Positions 10,700-21,321 of a stretch of DNA of 64,000 nucleotides are shown here, piece by piece (position 1 is the stretch's first letter; every line of letters starts with the position of its first letter). The position numbers and the translations under genes are program-made. The notes under the pieces were generated by a model. The model was not told the DNA's origin and did no database searches. It saw only the letters and a list, made by a program, of their open reading frames with translations. Source of the DNA: Cryptomeria japonica (taxonomy: Eukaryota > Streptophyta > Pinopsida > Cupressales > Cupressaceae); contig NC_081413.1 in the NCBI RefSeq assembly GCF_030272615.1, positions 101,950,239 through 102,014,238 on the forward strand. The letters run 5' to 3'.

Positions 10700-11821
10700 G
10701 ATGGTTCCCTCCTAAGGTGTTTAGATAAACAAGAAGCCGAATGGGCATTACGCGAAGTACACGAGGGCATCTGTGGGGCACACTCAAGTGGACTCACATT
10801 GGCTTAAAAATTTTTTAGAACAAGATACTATTGGCCTAAAATGGAAGAAGATGCATACAACTATGTGAAGAAATGCATCCCTTGCTAGCAGCATGGTGAC
10901 AAGATTCATGCACCGTCACAAGAATTGCAGCCATTCATTACACCATGGCCCTTCTCACAGTGGGGGCTCGATCTCATTGGGAAAATCCACCCTTCATCTT
11001 CCAATAGACATAAATTCATTATCACCGCCACCGAATACTTCACCAAGTGGGTAGAGGCTATCCCTCTTACTTTCACCACTGGCAAGCAAATATCCAAATT
11101 CATCTTGAACTACCTAATCTGTCGATCTGGCATCCCAAAAGTTATCATCACAGATAATGGTAAACAATTTAAAAACCAGGATGTCAAAGAACTCTGCCAA
11201 AAATTCAACATCCAACACCGCTTCTCCACTCCATATTATCCCCAAGGCAATGGCCAAGATGAGGCTTCTAATAAAACCCTAATAAAAATCCTCAAAAAGA
11301 CAGTCAATGAAGCGGGCTGTGATTGGCACCTCCAAATCCATCCTGCATTGTGGGCCTACCGTACCTCCATCCGTACCCCCATAGGTGCCACTCCTTATTC
11401 CCTAGTATTTGGTTCCGAAGCTATCCTTCCCCTTGAGATCGAGATCCCCTCTCTAAGGGTATCACTGCAAAACATCCTACCAGAGGAAGAATACAGAATT
11501 GCTCACTTGCAAGAGCTAGAATTGTTAGATGAAAGGCGCCTCAAGGCCTTGAATCATCTCCGGGTATATCAAAACTGTCTACGCATGAGTTATCATAAAA
11601 AAGTCAGAACCTGAGAATTTCGAGTTGGTGATCTTGTCCTCATGGAGAATAAAAAAAATCTACAAGAAAGAGAAAAGAAAGGCAAGTTCGAGCCTAATTG
11701 GCTTGGACCATATGTAATCACAGTGAAATATGGATCAAGAGATTATCAGTTGGCTACTCCTAAAGGCGATCCTTTGGATGATCCAATGAATATCATGCAC
11801 CTCAAAAGATTTTATGCTTAG
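10700..11821 (+). pseudogene. G1 integrase and C-terminal tail
   Basis: Integrase inserts the DNA copy. The zinc-binding part is near 10740-10900 (REVHEGICGAHSS, then KKCIPC before TAG 10886-10888 where Gln is expected). The core has GLDLIGKIHPSS (first Asp), VIITDNGKQF (second Asp) and YYPQGNGQDEASNKT (Glu), so the D,D,E triad is visible. The tail FRVGDLVL...FEPNWLGPYVI...HLKRFYA ends at TAG 11819-11821. Stops or shifts: 10807, 10886, 11612-11614. G4 has the same tail ending HLKRFHT. Confidence 0.9.
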
Positions 11822-12840
11822 TCCTCAGAAAGTCTTAAATTGTAAAAAAAAAAAAATTAAAAATCAAGAAAAAAAAAATTAAAAATCAGAAAAAGATCCT
11901 GAAAAAAATCGTCACTTTGGTGAAAACATGTGTGTAGGTGCCAAGGTAAATAACCAGATCCACTGTCTATCATGTCGATACTACAAATCATCTGCCATCC
12001 AGCCCACCCATGCGCAACATTCCTTCTTTTCCGCCTCCCAATAAAACATGCGTATGATGATGAAGTCTTCGCCTGAGTCATGAATAAGGAATGTCCCATT
12101 GAAACTGAGATTTTATGCCTTTGTGTGTAAGCTTCAAGAAGTCTTGAGAAACAATCCCAAGTCCATCCTACTTCTACTCTTGGCAAGAGGTATCATGTGG
12201 TCACAAGGAAGAGACTTGTTAGATCTTTTCATATAGGCTTGTATCTTTTGCCCTACGACTGCCACTATTTATGATTGCTTGGGTTCTTCCATATTCAGGT
12301 ACATTATGATAGGTGCATACTGGGGCATATTTCATAGTATGGAATGTTTTGGATCCTTCTTGTATAAATCGGCGACCTGGTACTAGTGTTTATCAACACT
12401 TACCTTCTCGTGTACAAGAGGTATCGGTGTGTTTGAGGGTTTCCTTGCACAAACCCATAGCTCTGTATTAGTGTTTCTTAATACTTGCATTGTTGTGTGC
12501 AAGAAATTCCCATTTGTCTATAGAGTCAGTCCACGCCCTGCGTTTCTCATGGCATCCTGATTTCTATAATCAATGGTGCAAGTCTCTCAGGGCAACATCA
12601 AACTAGGTTGGCTCTCCACATTTGTTGTGCACAAAATCTCACCATTATTCCATGAAATCCTAAACTCAGTAATCCCATGGAGTTCTCAATTGCCCCCATT
12701 TTCCTCCGCGGTCTCACATCTCGTATTCTTCTTTCCAAATACCTCATGACTGCTTCATATTTGTTCCTCATCTATCCCTTCCACCTTAATTTTTCTTCCT
12801 CTAATTTTTTTTTTTCCTCACATAATCAATTCTGATTCTG
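11822..12840 (+). other. G1 3' UTR, first part
   Basis: No gene seen. It starts with an A-rich low-complexity block (11844-11890) and then GTGAAAACATGTGTGTAGGTGCC (split: GTGAAAACATG at 11920, then TGTAGGTGCC), which resembles the block after pol in G4 (33062-33096). The rest is unique sequence with several 'aagagg/caagagg' short repeats (12410-12510). Confidence 0.6.
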
Positions 12841-13471
12841 ATTCATGTCTTATACAGGATGTATCCTTCTCGAAACCAGACACTCTGATCATGTCTTATA
12901 CAGGATGTATCCTTCCCTAAACCAAACACTCCGGTCATGTCTTATACAGGATGAATCCTTCCTGAAACCAGACGTTGTGATCAATCATGTCTTATACAGG
13001 ATGAATCCTTCCTGAAACCAGACGTTGTGATCTGATCATGTCTTATACAGGATGAATCCTTCCTAAAACCAGACGTTGTGATCTGATCATGTCTTATATA
13101 GGATGAATCCTTCCTGAAACCAGATGTTGTGATCAATCATGTCTTATACAGGATGAATCCTTCCTGAAACTAGACATTGTGATCTGATCATGTCTTACAC
13201 AGGATGAATCCTTCCTGAAACCAGACGTTGTGATCAATCATGTCTTATACAGGATAAATCCTTCCTGAAACCAGACACTTTGATCATCTTTGTCTTATAC
13301 AGGATGAATTCTTCTTGAAACCAGCCACTCTGATCATGTCTTATACAGGATGAATCCTTCCTGAAACCAGATATTATGATCAATCATGTCTTATACAGGA
13401 TGAATCCTTCTTGAAACTAGACACTTTGATCATCTTTGTCTTATACAAGATGAATTCTTCTTGAAACCAGT
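12841..13471 (+). repeat. G1 3' UTR tandem array, about 13 units of 46-51 bp
   Basis: Units start near 12845, 12891, 12936, 12986, 13037, 13088, 13138, 13187, 13238, 13289, 13336, 13386 and 13436. The constant part is TCTTATACAGGATGAATCC then TTCCTGAAACCAGA. The tail varies (CACTCTGATC, CGTTGTGATCAAT, CGTTGTGATCTGAT). Inside each unit CAGGA and TCCTG can pair around an 8-nt loop. Two tail types partly alternate (ATCAAT and ATCTGAT), suggesting dimer-level duplication. Diverged units of the same repeat are in G3 (36463-36874 and 38289-38500, opposite strand). Confidence 0.95.
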
Positions 13472-13557
13472 CTGAATCTAGATCTTATCAATCGAATCAA
13501 ATCAAATTTATTAGGATATCAATTTCGCAAAACTCCAAAGATCAAATACCTCAATTG

Positions 13558-13574
13558 ATCTCCCGAGGGGGCAT
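13558..13574 (+). other. Conserved 17-bp motif upstream of G1 3' LTR
   Basis: ATCTCCCGAGGGGGCAT, 121 bp before the 3' LTR. The same motif is in G3 (minus, 36295-36311, identical) and G4 (46499-46515, one difference). Its GAGGGGGCA resembles the polypurine tract AAAGAGGGGCAAA next to the LTR. Function unknown; a second polypurine primer is one idea. Confidence 0.75.
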
Positions 13575-13680
13575 CACCATACCATAATCTATCAATCAAG
13601 AGCTGGGGCATCCTATCAAACCAATATCAGCATCAAAACAAGATTATTCTTTGAATCAATGTATCATCACACCTCGCTTC

Positions 13681-13694
13681 AAAGAGGGGCAAAA
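13681..13694 (+). other. G1 polypurine tract
   Basis: AAAGAGGGGCAAAA ends one base before the 3' LTR starts (TGTAGACAC at 13695). The same tract is next to the 3' LTRs of G4 (46602-46614) and G3 (36030-36043, complement). It is the expected primer for plus-strand DNA. Confidence 0.9.
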
Positions 13695-14810
13695 TGTAGA
13701 CACTTAAAAATAATTATTTTAATTATTTTTAATTCCTCGCATAATTAATTAATTAATTATGTTAATTCAAATTCCTCTCAATATTAATTAAATATAATTA
13801 ATATTGTCACTATAGCATATGATTGATTTATTTAATAAATCAATCCCTTTCTTTATTCTTCTAAAAAAATCAAATCCTCACAAATCTTCCTCTTAGCCAA
13901 TTTCAATTAATTAGTTAACCGACATGATTCCTACAAATCATATTCTTAATTCATCATTAACCTAATAAATTCTTCTAGAAGCTCCCTAAACTCACTTAAC
14001 ATTATTCTTCTAATTTTTTATTCCTTGCACTCATTCTCTCTCCTAGTCAAATTCTCCTACAAATATTAATCCCACCTAATATTTCCTCTAATCCCCCTCC
14101 TAATGAGTCGTTAATGGTTAATCATCATGATTAGCCACAAAGTCAACTCTTTGTCCTTTTCATCCAGCCACTAGCTTTAAATGCTCTTTTCCTAGGTGAA
14201 TGTAAGATTTTCGAAATCTCACATTCCTCCAGGCATTCCCTCTCCCAAGGAATTTTTAATTCTTTTTTATTCCTCCAATCCCCATAATATCTTTTTTTGG
14301 AGAATTTTTAATTCCTCCAATGCACCTTGTGGAGGGTGGAGATACGAAATGTCTTTAAGGCATATTTCTTCGTCTCCACACCCTCTCTTGGAGCTTGTGT
14401 GAGCTCACAAGTAAATCTTAGCCCTTCATCTCAAATCCATCCTAGCCATCCGTTTTCTTTCCTCTTCCTATAAATAAAGGGCTCCATCCCTTCATTTGGA
14501 CATCTTGAAATCCAGTAAGCTTATGCTGCCCTTTTGAGCCTAGGAAATCATCTTGGCAACTTGATCATCTCATCCTTATCATTCATCCTTATCATTTGTG
14601 CACAATATTGGAGAGCCATCCACATCCAACAATCAAAGGAGCACATCAAGTGGAGCATTATCAAGGGGCGCCTTCACTTCATCAAGCTCAATCCGAAGGA
14701 GAAGGTAAAATAGCAAGGTGAAATGGTCTTTTCATTCTATTTTAGCATTCAGTATGTTTATTTCGCTAGGTTTTGATCATTTGACTTTCAAATCTGTTTT
14801 TCCCTCTTCA
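13695..14810 (+). repeat. G1 3' LTR
   Basis: 1,116 bp, TGTAGACAC...CCTCTTCA, followed by the target duplication ATAGG (14811-14815). It differs from the 5' LTR by scattered substitutions and small indels, for example in the AATAAATCAATCCC region and an 8-base-shorter TTAGCCAATTTC stretch. The TATA-like TATAAATAAA is at 14469-14478. Confidence 0.95.
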
Positions 14811-14818
14811 ATAGGTAC

Positions 14819-16181
14819 ATACTCCAATTTGACTTCTTTCTCATTCATCTTCTCTCTCAAGAAATGAAACTTGATTGATATATGCTTTGTTTTGGAATGC
14901 AACAATAAATTCTTTGAAATATTGATAGCACTTGAATTATCACAATATATAGAAATAGGCTCATCATAAATAACTCCTATATCCTTCAACATATGCTTCA
15001 TCCAAATTACCTGAGTACAATTTCTAGTAGTAGCGATGTATTCAACCTCTAAAGTAGATAAAGAAATAGAATTTTGCTTCTTACTTGCCCAAGAGACTAA
15101 TTTCTTACCTAAAAAGAATGCATCACTAGTAGTACTCTTCTGGTCCTACCTAATTACAATCTGTAAAAGCACTCAAAGTAAAGTCATCATTCATAGGATA
15201 CCACAAACCAAAATCAACTGTCCCTTTCAAATATATGAATATCCTTTTTATAGCAATAACATGAGATTTCTTAGGATCAACTTGAAATATAGCAACATGA
15301 CACACAACATTCATTATATCAGATCTAGTTTGAGTCAAATACAACAATCCACCAATCATAGATCTATATCTGGTATGATTAGCTTTCGGAGAATCATCCT
15401 CCTTTGTCAATTTATATTCGGTCACCATAGGTGTACCCACTAGTTTAGAGTCCTCAAAACCAAACTTCTTCAACAATTCCTTCACATACTTGGACTGAGA
15501 TATGAAAATACCTTTATCCAACTGAGTAATTTGCAATCCCAGAAAGAATTTCATTTCACCAATCATAGACATCTCAAATTCATTCTGCATCTCTTCAACA
15601 AATTTCTTACATAGACAATCATTTCCTCTAAAGATAATATCATCAACAAAAACTTCAACAATCAAAATGTTATTCTGATCAATCTTGAAATAAAAATTAC
15701 TATCATTAGTACCTTTATTAAATCCAAGCTTCATCAAATGCTTATCCAATCTAGCATACTAGGCTCTAGGGGATTTCTTCAATACATACAGTGCTTTCTT
15801 CAACTGACAAACCATGTCCTTTTCATTTGTTAGCTGAAATCCATCCGGTTGCTCAATGTAGACTTCTTCTTCCAACTCACCATTAAGAAAAGTTGATTTG
15901 ACATCCATCTGATAAACCTTGAAATCTTTGTGAGCAACATAGGAAATAAATAATCTAACAACTTCAATTCTAGCTACCAGAGCAAAAGTCTCCTCATAAT
16001 CAATTCCTTCCATCTGTGAATAACCTTTACAAACAAGTCTAGCTTTATTCCGAACAACTTCAGCCTGTTCATTCAACTTATTTTGGAATACCCATTTAGT
16101 TCCAATTACATTTTTATCCTTGTGTCTAGGAACAAGAATCCATGTATCATTTTTCTCAATTTGATTCAATTCTTCTTCCAT
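14819..16181 (-). pseudogene. pol: C1 reverse transcriptase and RNase H
   Basis: This copia RT (RVT_2) is read right to left. Visible: [51 protein letters not shown] (split: [26 protein letters not shown]; first catalytic Asp), then VFVDDIIF (catalytic pair; FVDD where YVDD is usual), GEMKFFLGLQI and SMIGGLLYLTQTRSDI. RNase H follows with CDNSSAINISKN and HSKTKHISIKFHFLRE, and continues across the nested insertion at 270-380. A TAG near 15757-15761 interrupts PRA*YARLDKH, where Trp is expected. Other breaks lie at about 15150 and 15000. Confidence 0.9.
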
Positions 16182-16559
16182 AACTTTAATCTAGTTTTCA
16201 TCTTTACATGCTTCATCAACATTTTAAGATTCAATCTTAGAAATCAAACAAATTTCTTTAGGCAAGCCTTCTCCTAGTCATCACACCTTTATTCTTATCA
16301 CCAATAATCTGATTTTCTAAATGATTCAACCTCACATACCTGGGATTTTTAGGATTTTATTGAATTTTAGGCTCTTGAACTCTTTATTCTACACCTTTCT
16401 CTTCATTCTCTGACTTTTCCGGATCAATCTAAACTTGAATTTGGGTCTACACTTGTTTTCCTTTATATGAACTAGCATCCTGATCATCAGAATCATATTC
16501 GCAAGATCTAATCTGTCTTATATTACCTTCATCAACCTTCACATTAGTAATTTCAACTA

Positions 16560-17560
16560 TCTTTCTCAATCTTTTATTATAACAATGATAGGCCTTACTT
16601 CTAGGAGACTAACCAAGAAAAATTCCTTCATCACATCTAGCATGAAACTTTCCAAAATCTTTATCTCTGTTGATATAGCATTTACTTCCAAAAATTCTAA
16701 AATATCTAACAGTAGGGGCATGGCCAAACCATAACTCATAAAGAGTCTTATCTGTATCACCTTTGACATTGACCCAGTTAAGAGTGTATAATGCAGTACT
16801 CACAACTTCTCTCCAATACACATGCAGAACATTTCCTTCAATCATCGTGGTTCTAGCAACTTCTTGAATTGTTCTATTCTTTCTTTCCACAACACCATTC
16901 TACTATGGTGTCCTAGGAGTAGATAACTATCTCTTAACTCCATACTCTTCACAATATGCATTGAACTCACCATAAGTGAATTCTCCACCTCTGTCAGATC
17001 TCAGACACTTCAGCTTCAATCCAGTCTCAGTTTCAACTCTATCTTTAAAAATATTGAACTTCTCCAATGCTTCAGACTTCTCTCTTAAGAAGGAAACCCA
17101 CATCATCCTTGAGTAATAATCAATCAACAACATGAAATACCTGTCACCCTACAAGCTTCTTACTCTAGAAGGACCACACAAATTAGTATGCACAAGATCA
17201 AACAATCCATTAGGATTATATTGTTTTCTCTTATAAGTAACTCTTGTTTGCTTCCCTAATTGACATTCCTTACATACTAGATTAGAAGGCTTTCTTAACT
17301 TTGGTATATCTCTCATTGCTTGAGTAGAACTTATCTTAACCATGTAATCAAAATTTACATGACACATTCTTCTATGCCATAACCAACTTTCATCAATCTG
17401 AGCAATCAAACAAATTTTACCACCAACATTCGAGTGAAAGATATTACCTTTAGTCTTTGTACCTGATGCAATCTCAGTTTCAGAGCTACTCAAGATCTCA
17501 CATTTGCCATTCTTGAATTGCAAGTTATATCCCTTATCAACTATCTGACCAACACTCAAA
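16560..17560 (-). pseudogene. C1 integrase
   Basis: Copia integrase, read right to left. The zinc-binding half shows LWHRRMCHVNFDYM and CKECQLGKQTR (about 17250-17400). The catalytic core shows LLIDYYSRMMWVSFL (Asp), CLRSDRGGEFTYGEF (Asp) and VERKNRTIQEVART (Glu), so the triad is preserved in sequence. After it comes YRIFGSKCYI-like sequence (VRYFRIFGSKCYINRD). Stops at about 16928 and 16903 lie between the second Asp and the Glu, and others at about 17148. Confidence 0.9.
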
Positions 17561-18829
17561 AAGATTATGCTTTAAACCTTCAACATACAACACATCATCC
17601 ATATTTTGCTTACCACCAAGAGAAATAGAACCTGTACCATGGATTACACAAGCTTTGTTATCACCAAATCTTATCATACCACCATCATAATTTTACAAAT
17701 TTATAAATTTACTCTTATCACTTGTCATATGATGAGAGCAAACACTGTCAATTACCCATTCATCTTTCTCCTCAACTTTAGTAGCTAAAGCTTTCTCCTC
17801 ATTAATGTAGCTTGTAGAATCTGAAGTTACAGGATCATTTTCCTTGATAGCATTGAACACAAATTCATCTCCCAAATTTCCCTTATCCAACTCATCATCT
17901 GTCACACCTTCATCAGCAACATAATAACACTTCTTTTGATATTTAGGTTTATATGGCTTAAATGGATTCTTAGGATTTATATATCTTTCTGGACACCTTG
18001 ATGCAAAATGTCCTATCTTATTACATGAAAAACATTTAAGAGGTAAATTTCCTTCATACTTATTGGAACTTTTAGGCAATCTTTTGGCAATAAGTGCTTC
18101 GAGCTCCTCAAGTTGTCTTTCTTCATCTTCCATCTCTTTTTCCTATTTGGATACTCTTGTAGAAATTTCTCCCGAATCATATCTCTGCTTCCTGGAAACA
18201 ATAGTTTTGAATGCGGATTTAGTCTTAGGAAGAGAGTCTCCAAAATCACTTAGCTCAAAAGTAGCAAGTTTACCAATCAACATGTCTCTTGTCACAGTCT
18301 GGATCTCATCAATAGCAACAACTTTATATTTGTAAGGAGGAGGCAAGGATCTCAATACTTTAACAACAATATCAGATTCTTCTAATACTCCACCAACACA
18401 TCAGATTCCACACACAAGGTCATTCACTTTCTACATAAAAAAAGTAATGTTTTCATCTTCACTCATCTTCAAGTTATCATATTTACCCTTCAAGCTTTGC
18501 AACTTAGCAATCTTCACATGACTATCACCTTCATGCAAGGTCTCCAATTTTATCTAGATTTCATGAGCAGTCTCTAGGTCCATCACATTAGTCATTTCAA
18601 AATTTGACAAGGCACTCAACAATTCTTCCTTAGTTCTAATATTGAATTCTACTTCCTTTATCTCATCCAGAGTAGTAAGACCATTCTGAGGAACATTATA
18701 TACATTCTTAGTAATCTTCCAGTACTCTTCTCCAATGCATCTCAAATGACATTACATCCTACTTTTCTAGAGAGTGTAGTTCATTACATCAAATCTCGAA
18801 CTATCCTTCTTGAAAGAAAAGGTTGTCAT
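17561..18829 (-). pseudogene. gag: C1 gag and protease
   Basis: I take the start at ATG 18827-18829, about 55 bp after the LTR, since the frame from there (MTTFSFKKDS) leads into gag. The core CIGEEYWKITKNVYNVP, LQSLKGKYDNLKMSEDE and VLRSLPPPYKYKVVAIDE is of the copia gag (UBN2-like) type. A CCHC zinc knuckle CFSCNKIGHFASRCPE is at about 17985-18035. The protease active site reads VIDSVCSHHMTSDKSKF (about 17700-17760): copia usually has DSGCSHHM, so the Gly is Val here. Stops within gag are TAG or TAA/TGA at about 18780, 18765, 18430, 18400 and 18142. Confidence 0.87.
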
Positions 18830-18868
18830 CTCAGATCTCCTCAAGCGATCAAGCTTCTTCTAGAGGAT

Positions 18869-18885
18869 CAATATCTGATATCAAT
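18869..18885 (-). other. C1 primer-binding site (degenerate)
   Basis: On the minus strand the base after the LTR is followed by TTGATATCAGATATTGATCC, which resembles the usual TGGTATCAGAGC site complementary to initiator Met tRNA, with a few changes. Confidence 0.6.
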
Positions 18886-20233
18886 TGTTGGCAACAATGC
18901 ATCAAACTTGGAGGGGGAGGGGGTGAATTAGTTTGCACAAAAACTTACTGCAACTTAAACCACAAATCAGATTTGATAATTAACAATTAAAGCATGAAAC
19001 AACACCACATCAATAACACACATAACACCAAGATTTTTGATGTGGAAAACCCGGTTAAGGGAAAAACCATGGTGGGAACCTACCCACAATGAGATAATAC
19101 CATGTTAGGAGTAAATGAAATATTACAATAGGGAATTCACATGCATTCAGGCACACCGCCTAGAGCTCACTGCTCAAACAAGAAACCTAGAAAGGCTACA
19201 ACCCTTAGGGAGGGCTCACTACCTTACAGGGAGTCTCACTAAATTACAAAAGCATTTAGACAACAATCTGGATTAAATGAACTATGAAAATAACATCTCC
19301 ATATGCCTGAGTATAGTTCCAATTAAGCTCACTGTCAAATCTTCTCTGCAACACACTCCACATAACTTCACACAACTTCCCTGCTATTGAATGATTGATA
19401 CAATATTTGCACATAGCATGATACCTCACAATGATTATTACATTCATTTATACAAGTCATCAACCTACATTGCAAGGTCAGATAAATCCTTAACACAAAT
19501 TACAAAATAATAACCTCACACACTACAATAATACATGTAGAACAAAATAATATCGGCTAAGACATAGTCTAGACCTTAAAAATCACCGCAAATATGCAAC
19601 ACCTCTAAAAATTACACCTCGATCATCCACAACACACTACAACATCAAGAATGTTGCATAGCACAAAGAACATCACTGGACAAATAAAAATCTTTAATAA
19701 CGCGCACAATAATCAATGCGGACCACCAATATGCATAGAACACAATCTAGAAACATTCACAGGCAACGAGAATTGCAACACAACAACCGCAAAAACTTAG
19801 ATTAGAAGATTCATCATCATCTCTCTACCAGAGCTCAAGAACACCATCATAACTGACAATCAACCTAAAAGATTCACTTGTGGATTTACAAATCATGAAC
19901 CAATCGAACTGAGGACACACACCAATATCTAGAATACATCCCACACATCCACAACTACAGATGTTACAATTTCAGAGCAATATGGAGCACAAAGCAGAAT
20001 ACTGAATAGCGCGAACAACTGAATAACATCCTTAATACTAGATTTCATAACTCAATCAAATCAACATGCAAACCTCTGAAACTTCTATTGAATCAACTAG
20101 AGATAAGAATATCAAAACCCATTAAACCGCATTAGTTCATCTACAACACACAGGCTAAACCAACTCATCCAACCAAACTGGAATACATAGAAGAATATGT
20201 TGACATCAATGATAACATATCAACCAATGTCCA
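18886..20233 (-). repeat. C1 5' LTR (right-hand, about 1.35 kb)
   Basis: In plus orientation it begins TGTTGGCAACAATGC, the complement of the LTR end, and stops at ...CAATGTCCA. The full terminus in C2 is CAATGTCCAACA, so three bases are missing. The same LTR family is present as C2 (48233-49203 plus about 62530-62928) and as solo LTR C3 (49662-50895 plus 57117-57226). All are about 1.34-1.37 kb when nested inserts are removed. The G-rich GGAGGGGGAGGGGGTG (18910-18925) is expanded to 16 G in C2. Confidence 0.88.
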
Positions 20234-21321
20234 TTCTCTGAAACATAGCTATGTGATGGATCCTCTCCCCTATCAATGACATATTTAGATGTCCAAGGTG
20301 ATGAACCCAACACTAATCCACCACTATCATCCTTGCAAGAAAAGTACATCTAGTTTCCATTTTATTTAAGCTTCTTTGACCTTAAATTTTTGATGAGGGT
20401 GGGAAATCCCTCTCACTTTCCAAGGTAAAATATTATAGTTCATGATGAACAAGCAAGGGAATTGTCATCCTCTTGTGGCAAGACTTCAAAGCAGTTAGAG
20501 ATGGAAACTACTTGCTCATTGTTTAGTTTTACATTTGAACTAGATGGTGGACGTATGGACCTTTGTCTAGAATTAGGAGGAGGAGAAATGGTAGGGGACC
20601 TTAACAAACTTCTAGATGGAGAAGGATGAGGGATGGATCATGAGAAGATCAACATGAACAAGTCATTAGAGGAGAGGGTTGTTTCCTCTTCTTCACGACT
20701 CGTCATTCATTAGACATAATAGCTTATTTATAAGGAAAATAATTATTAACAGACAACATAGATGAAGAATGTGGAGTAGAGGAAGAGGAAATGGGAAAGG
20801 TTTGAGAGGGGGACATGGAAGGGATTTTGAGAGTAGATGAAGAGGCAAAATTCTGGTTAGCAACTTTGTTGGCTATAATACTAGAGGAGAATGCATTGAG
20901 GGATTTGGACTTTCTAGTAAGGCAGTCTCGAATAAGATGGCCTTCTTCTCAGTGGAAGAAACAGACATTAGGCTTATTCAGGTATACCATTGTCTACTCC
21001 AATAAAAAACTAGGGCCAAATTTTTTAATATTCTCAAGCAAGGGTTTGTTCAATTCAACTTCCACACACACTCTTGAATATGCTCATAGGCTAGAAAATT
21101 TATGTAAAGGTTGTTTACACCATATCACTTTACCAAGTTGGGCCACAATATCTTGGATGGACTCGTAGACTAGAAAATATATCTAAAGGTTGTTTACACC
21201 ATACCACTCTACCATGCTAGAAGGTGAGTGTGCTACTTGTAAGCCTATACCTCCAAGGCCCATCTCATTCTCGCTATCCAATATGGATATTTATGTTTTA
21301 GGTATTGTATGAAATAATTAC
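20234..21321 (-). pseudogene. LINE-like ORF1 remnant (CCHC type)
   Basis: Read on the minus strand, about 20800-21170 gives QDIVAQLGKVIWCKQPLHKF, then a stop-broken YSRVCVEVELNKPLL and NVCFFH*EEGHLIRDCLTRK. This order (a VCVEVDL-type segment, then a CCHC knuckle with EEGH and DC) is the usual end of the DUF4283/zf-CCHC ORF1 of plant LINEs. One knuckle Cys is His and a stop sits in the knuckle. A duplication of about 70 bp (around 21094-21150 and 21165-21220) repeats 'aaaggttgtttacaccatatc'. No RT is present. Downstream (20234-20800) is a broken Ser/Pro-rich stretch. The plus-strand frame 20815-21168 is its shadow. Confidence 0.6.

Larger units (their letters stand above)
665..14810 (+). mobile_element. 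Ty3/gypsy Tat-lineage element G1 (complete, 14.1 kb)
   Basis: This is a complete LTR retrotransposon with LTRs at 665-1786 and 13695-14810, both TG...CA, flanked by the 5-bp duplication ATAGG (660-664 and 14811-14815). Order: LTR, primer-binding site, 2.8-kb leader with repeats, gag (from 4619), protease, G-patch, RT, RNase H, a second (archaeal-type) RNase H, integrase, about 1.9-kb 3' region with a 13-unit tandem array, polypurine tract, LTR. The second RNase H between RT/RNase H and integrase is the hallmark of the Tat lineage. The coding frame has point stops and shifts, so it could move only with proteins supplied in trans. The two LTRs differ at a few percent of positions by eye, so it is neither very old nor brand new. 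Confidence 0.95.
1..20233 (-). mobile_element. Copia element C1, minus strand, interrupted
   Basis: This is a Ty1/copia LTR retrotransposon read right to left: 5' LTR (18886-20233), primer-binding site, gag, protease, integrase, reverse transcriptase, RNase H. The reading order and an RVT_2-type RT place it in copia. Its pol is split: the C-terminal end lies at 270-380 and the rest starts at about 14819, with an LTR fragment and element G1 in between. The left edge of the window is about 45 bp inside the 3' LTR, judging by alignment of 1-380 with 62960-63385 in sister copy C2. Positions 1-269 are its 3' untranslated part, with CT-rich blocks at about 66-77 and 133-149 (purine-rich on the coding strand). 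The coding frame has many stops, so the copy is dead. Its right LTR end lacks the last three bases of the expected terminus and abuts a LINE-like remnant. Confidence 0.88.

Noticed and set aside
12841-13471. CRISPR-like array
   Set aside because: Units are tandem and nearly identical over their whole length, with no unique spacers. It lies inside a plant LTR element 3' UTR.
20815-21168. 117-codon plus-strand ORF
   Set aside because: Shadow of the minus-strand CCHC/LINE-like reading, which has recognisable motifs.
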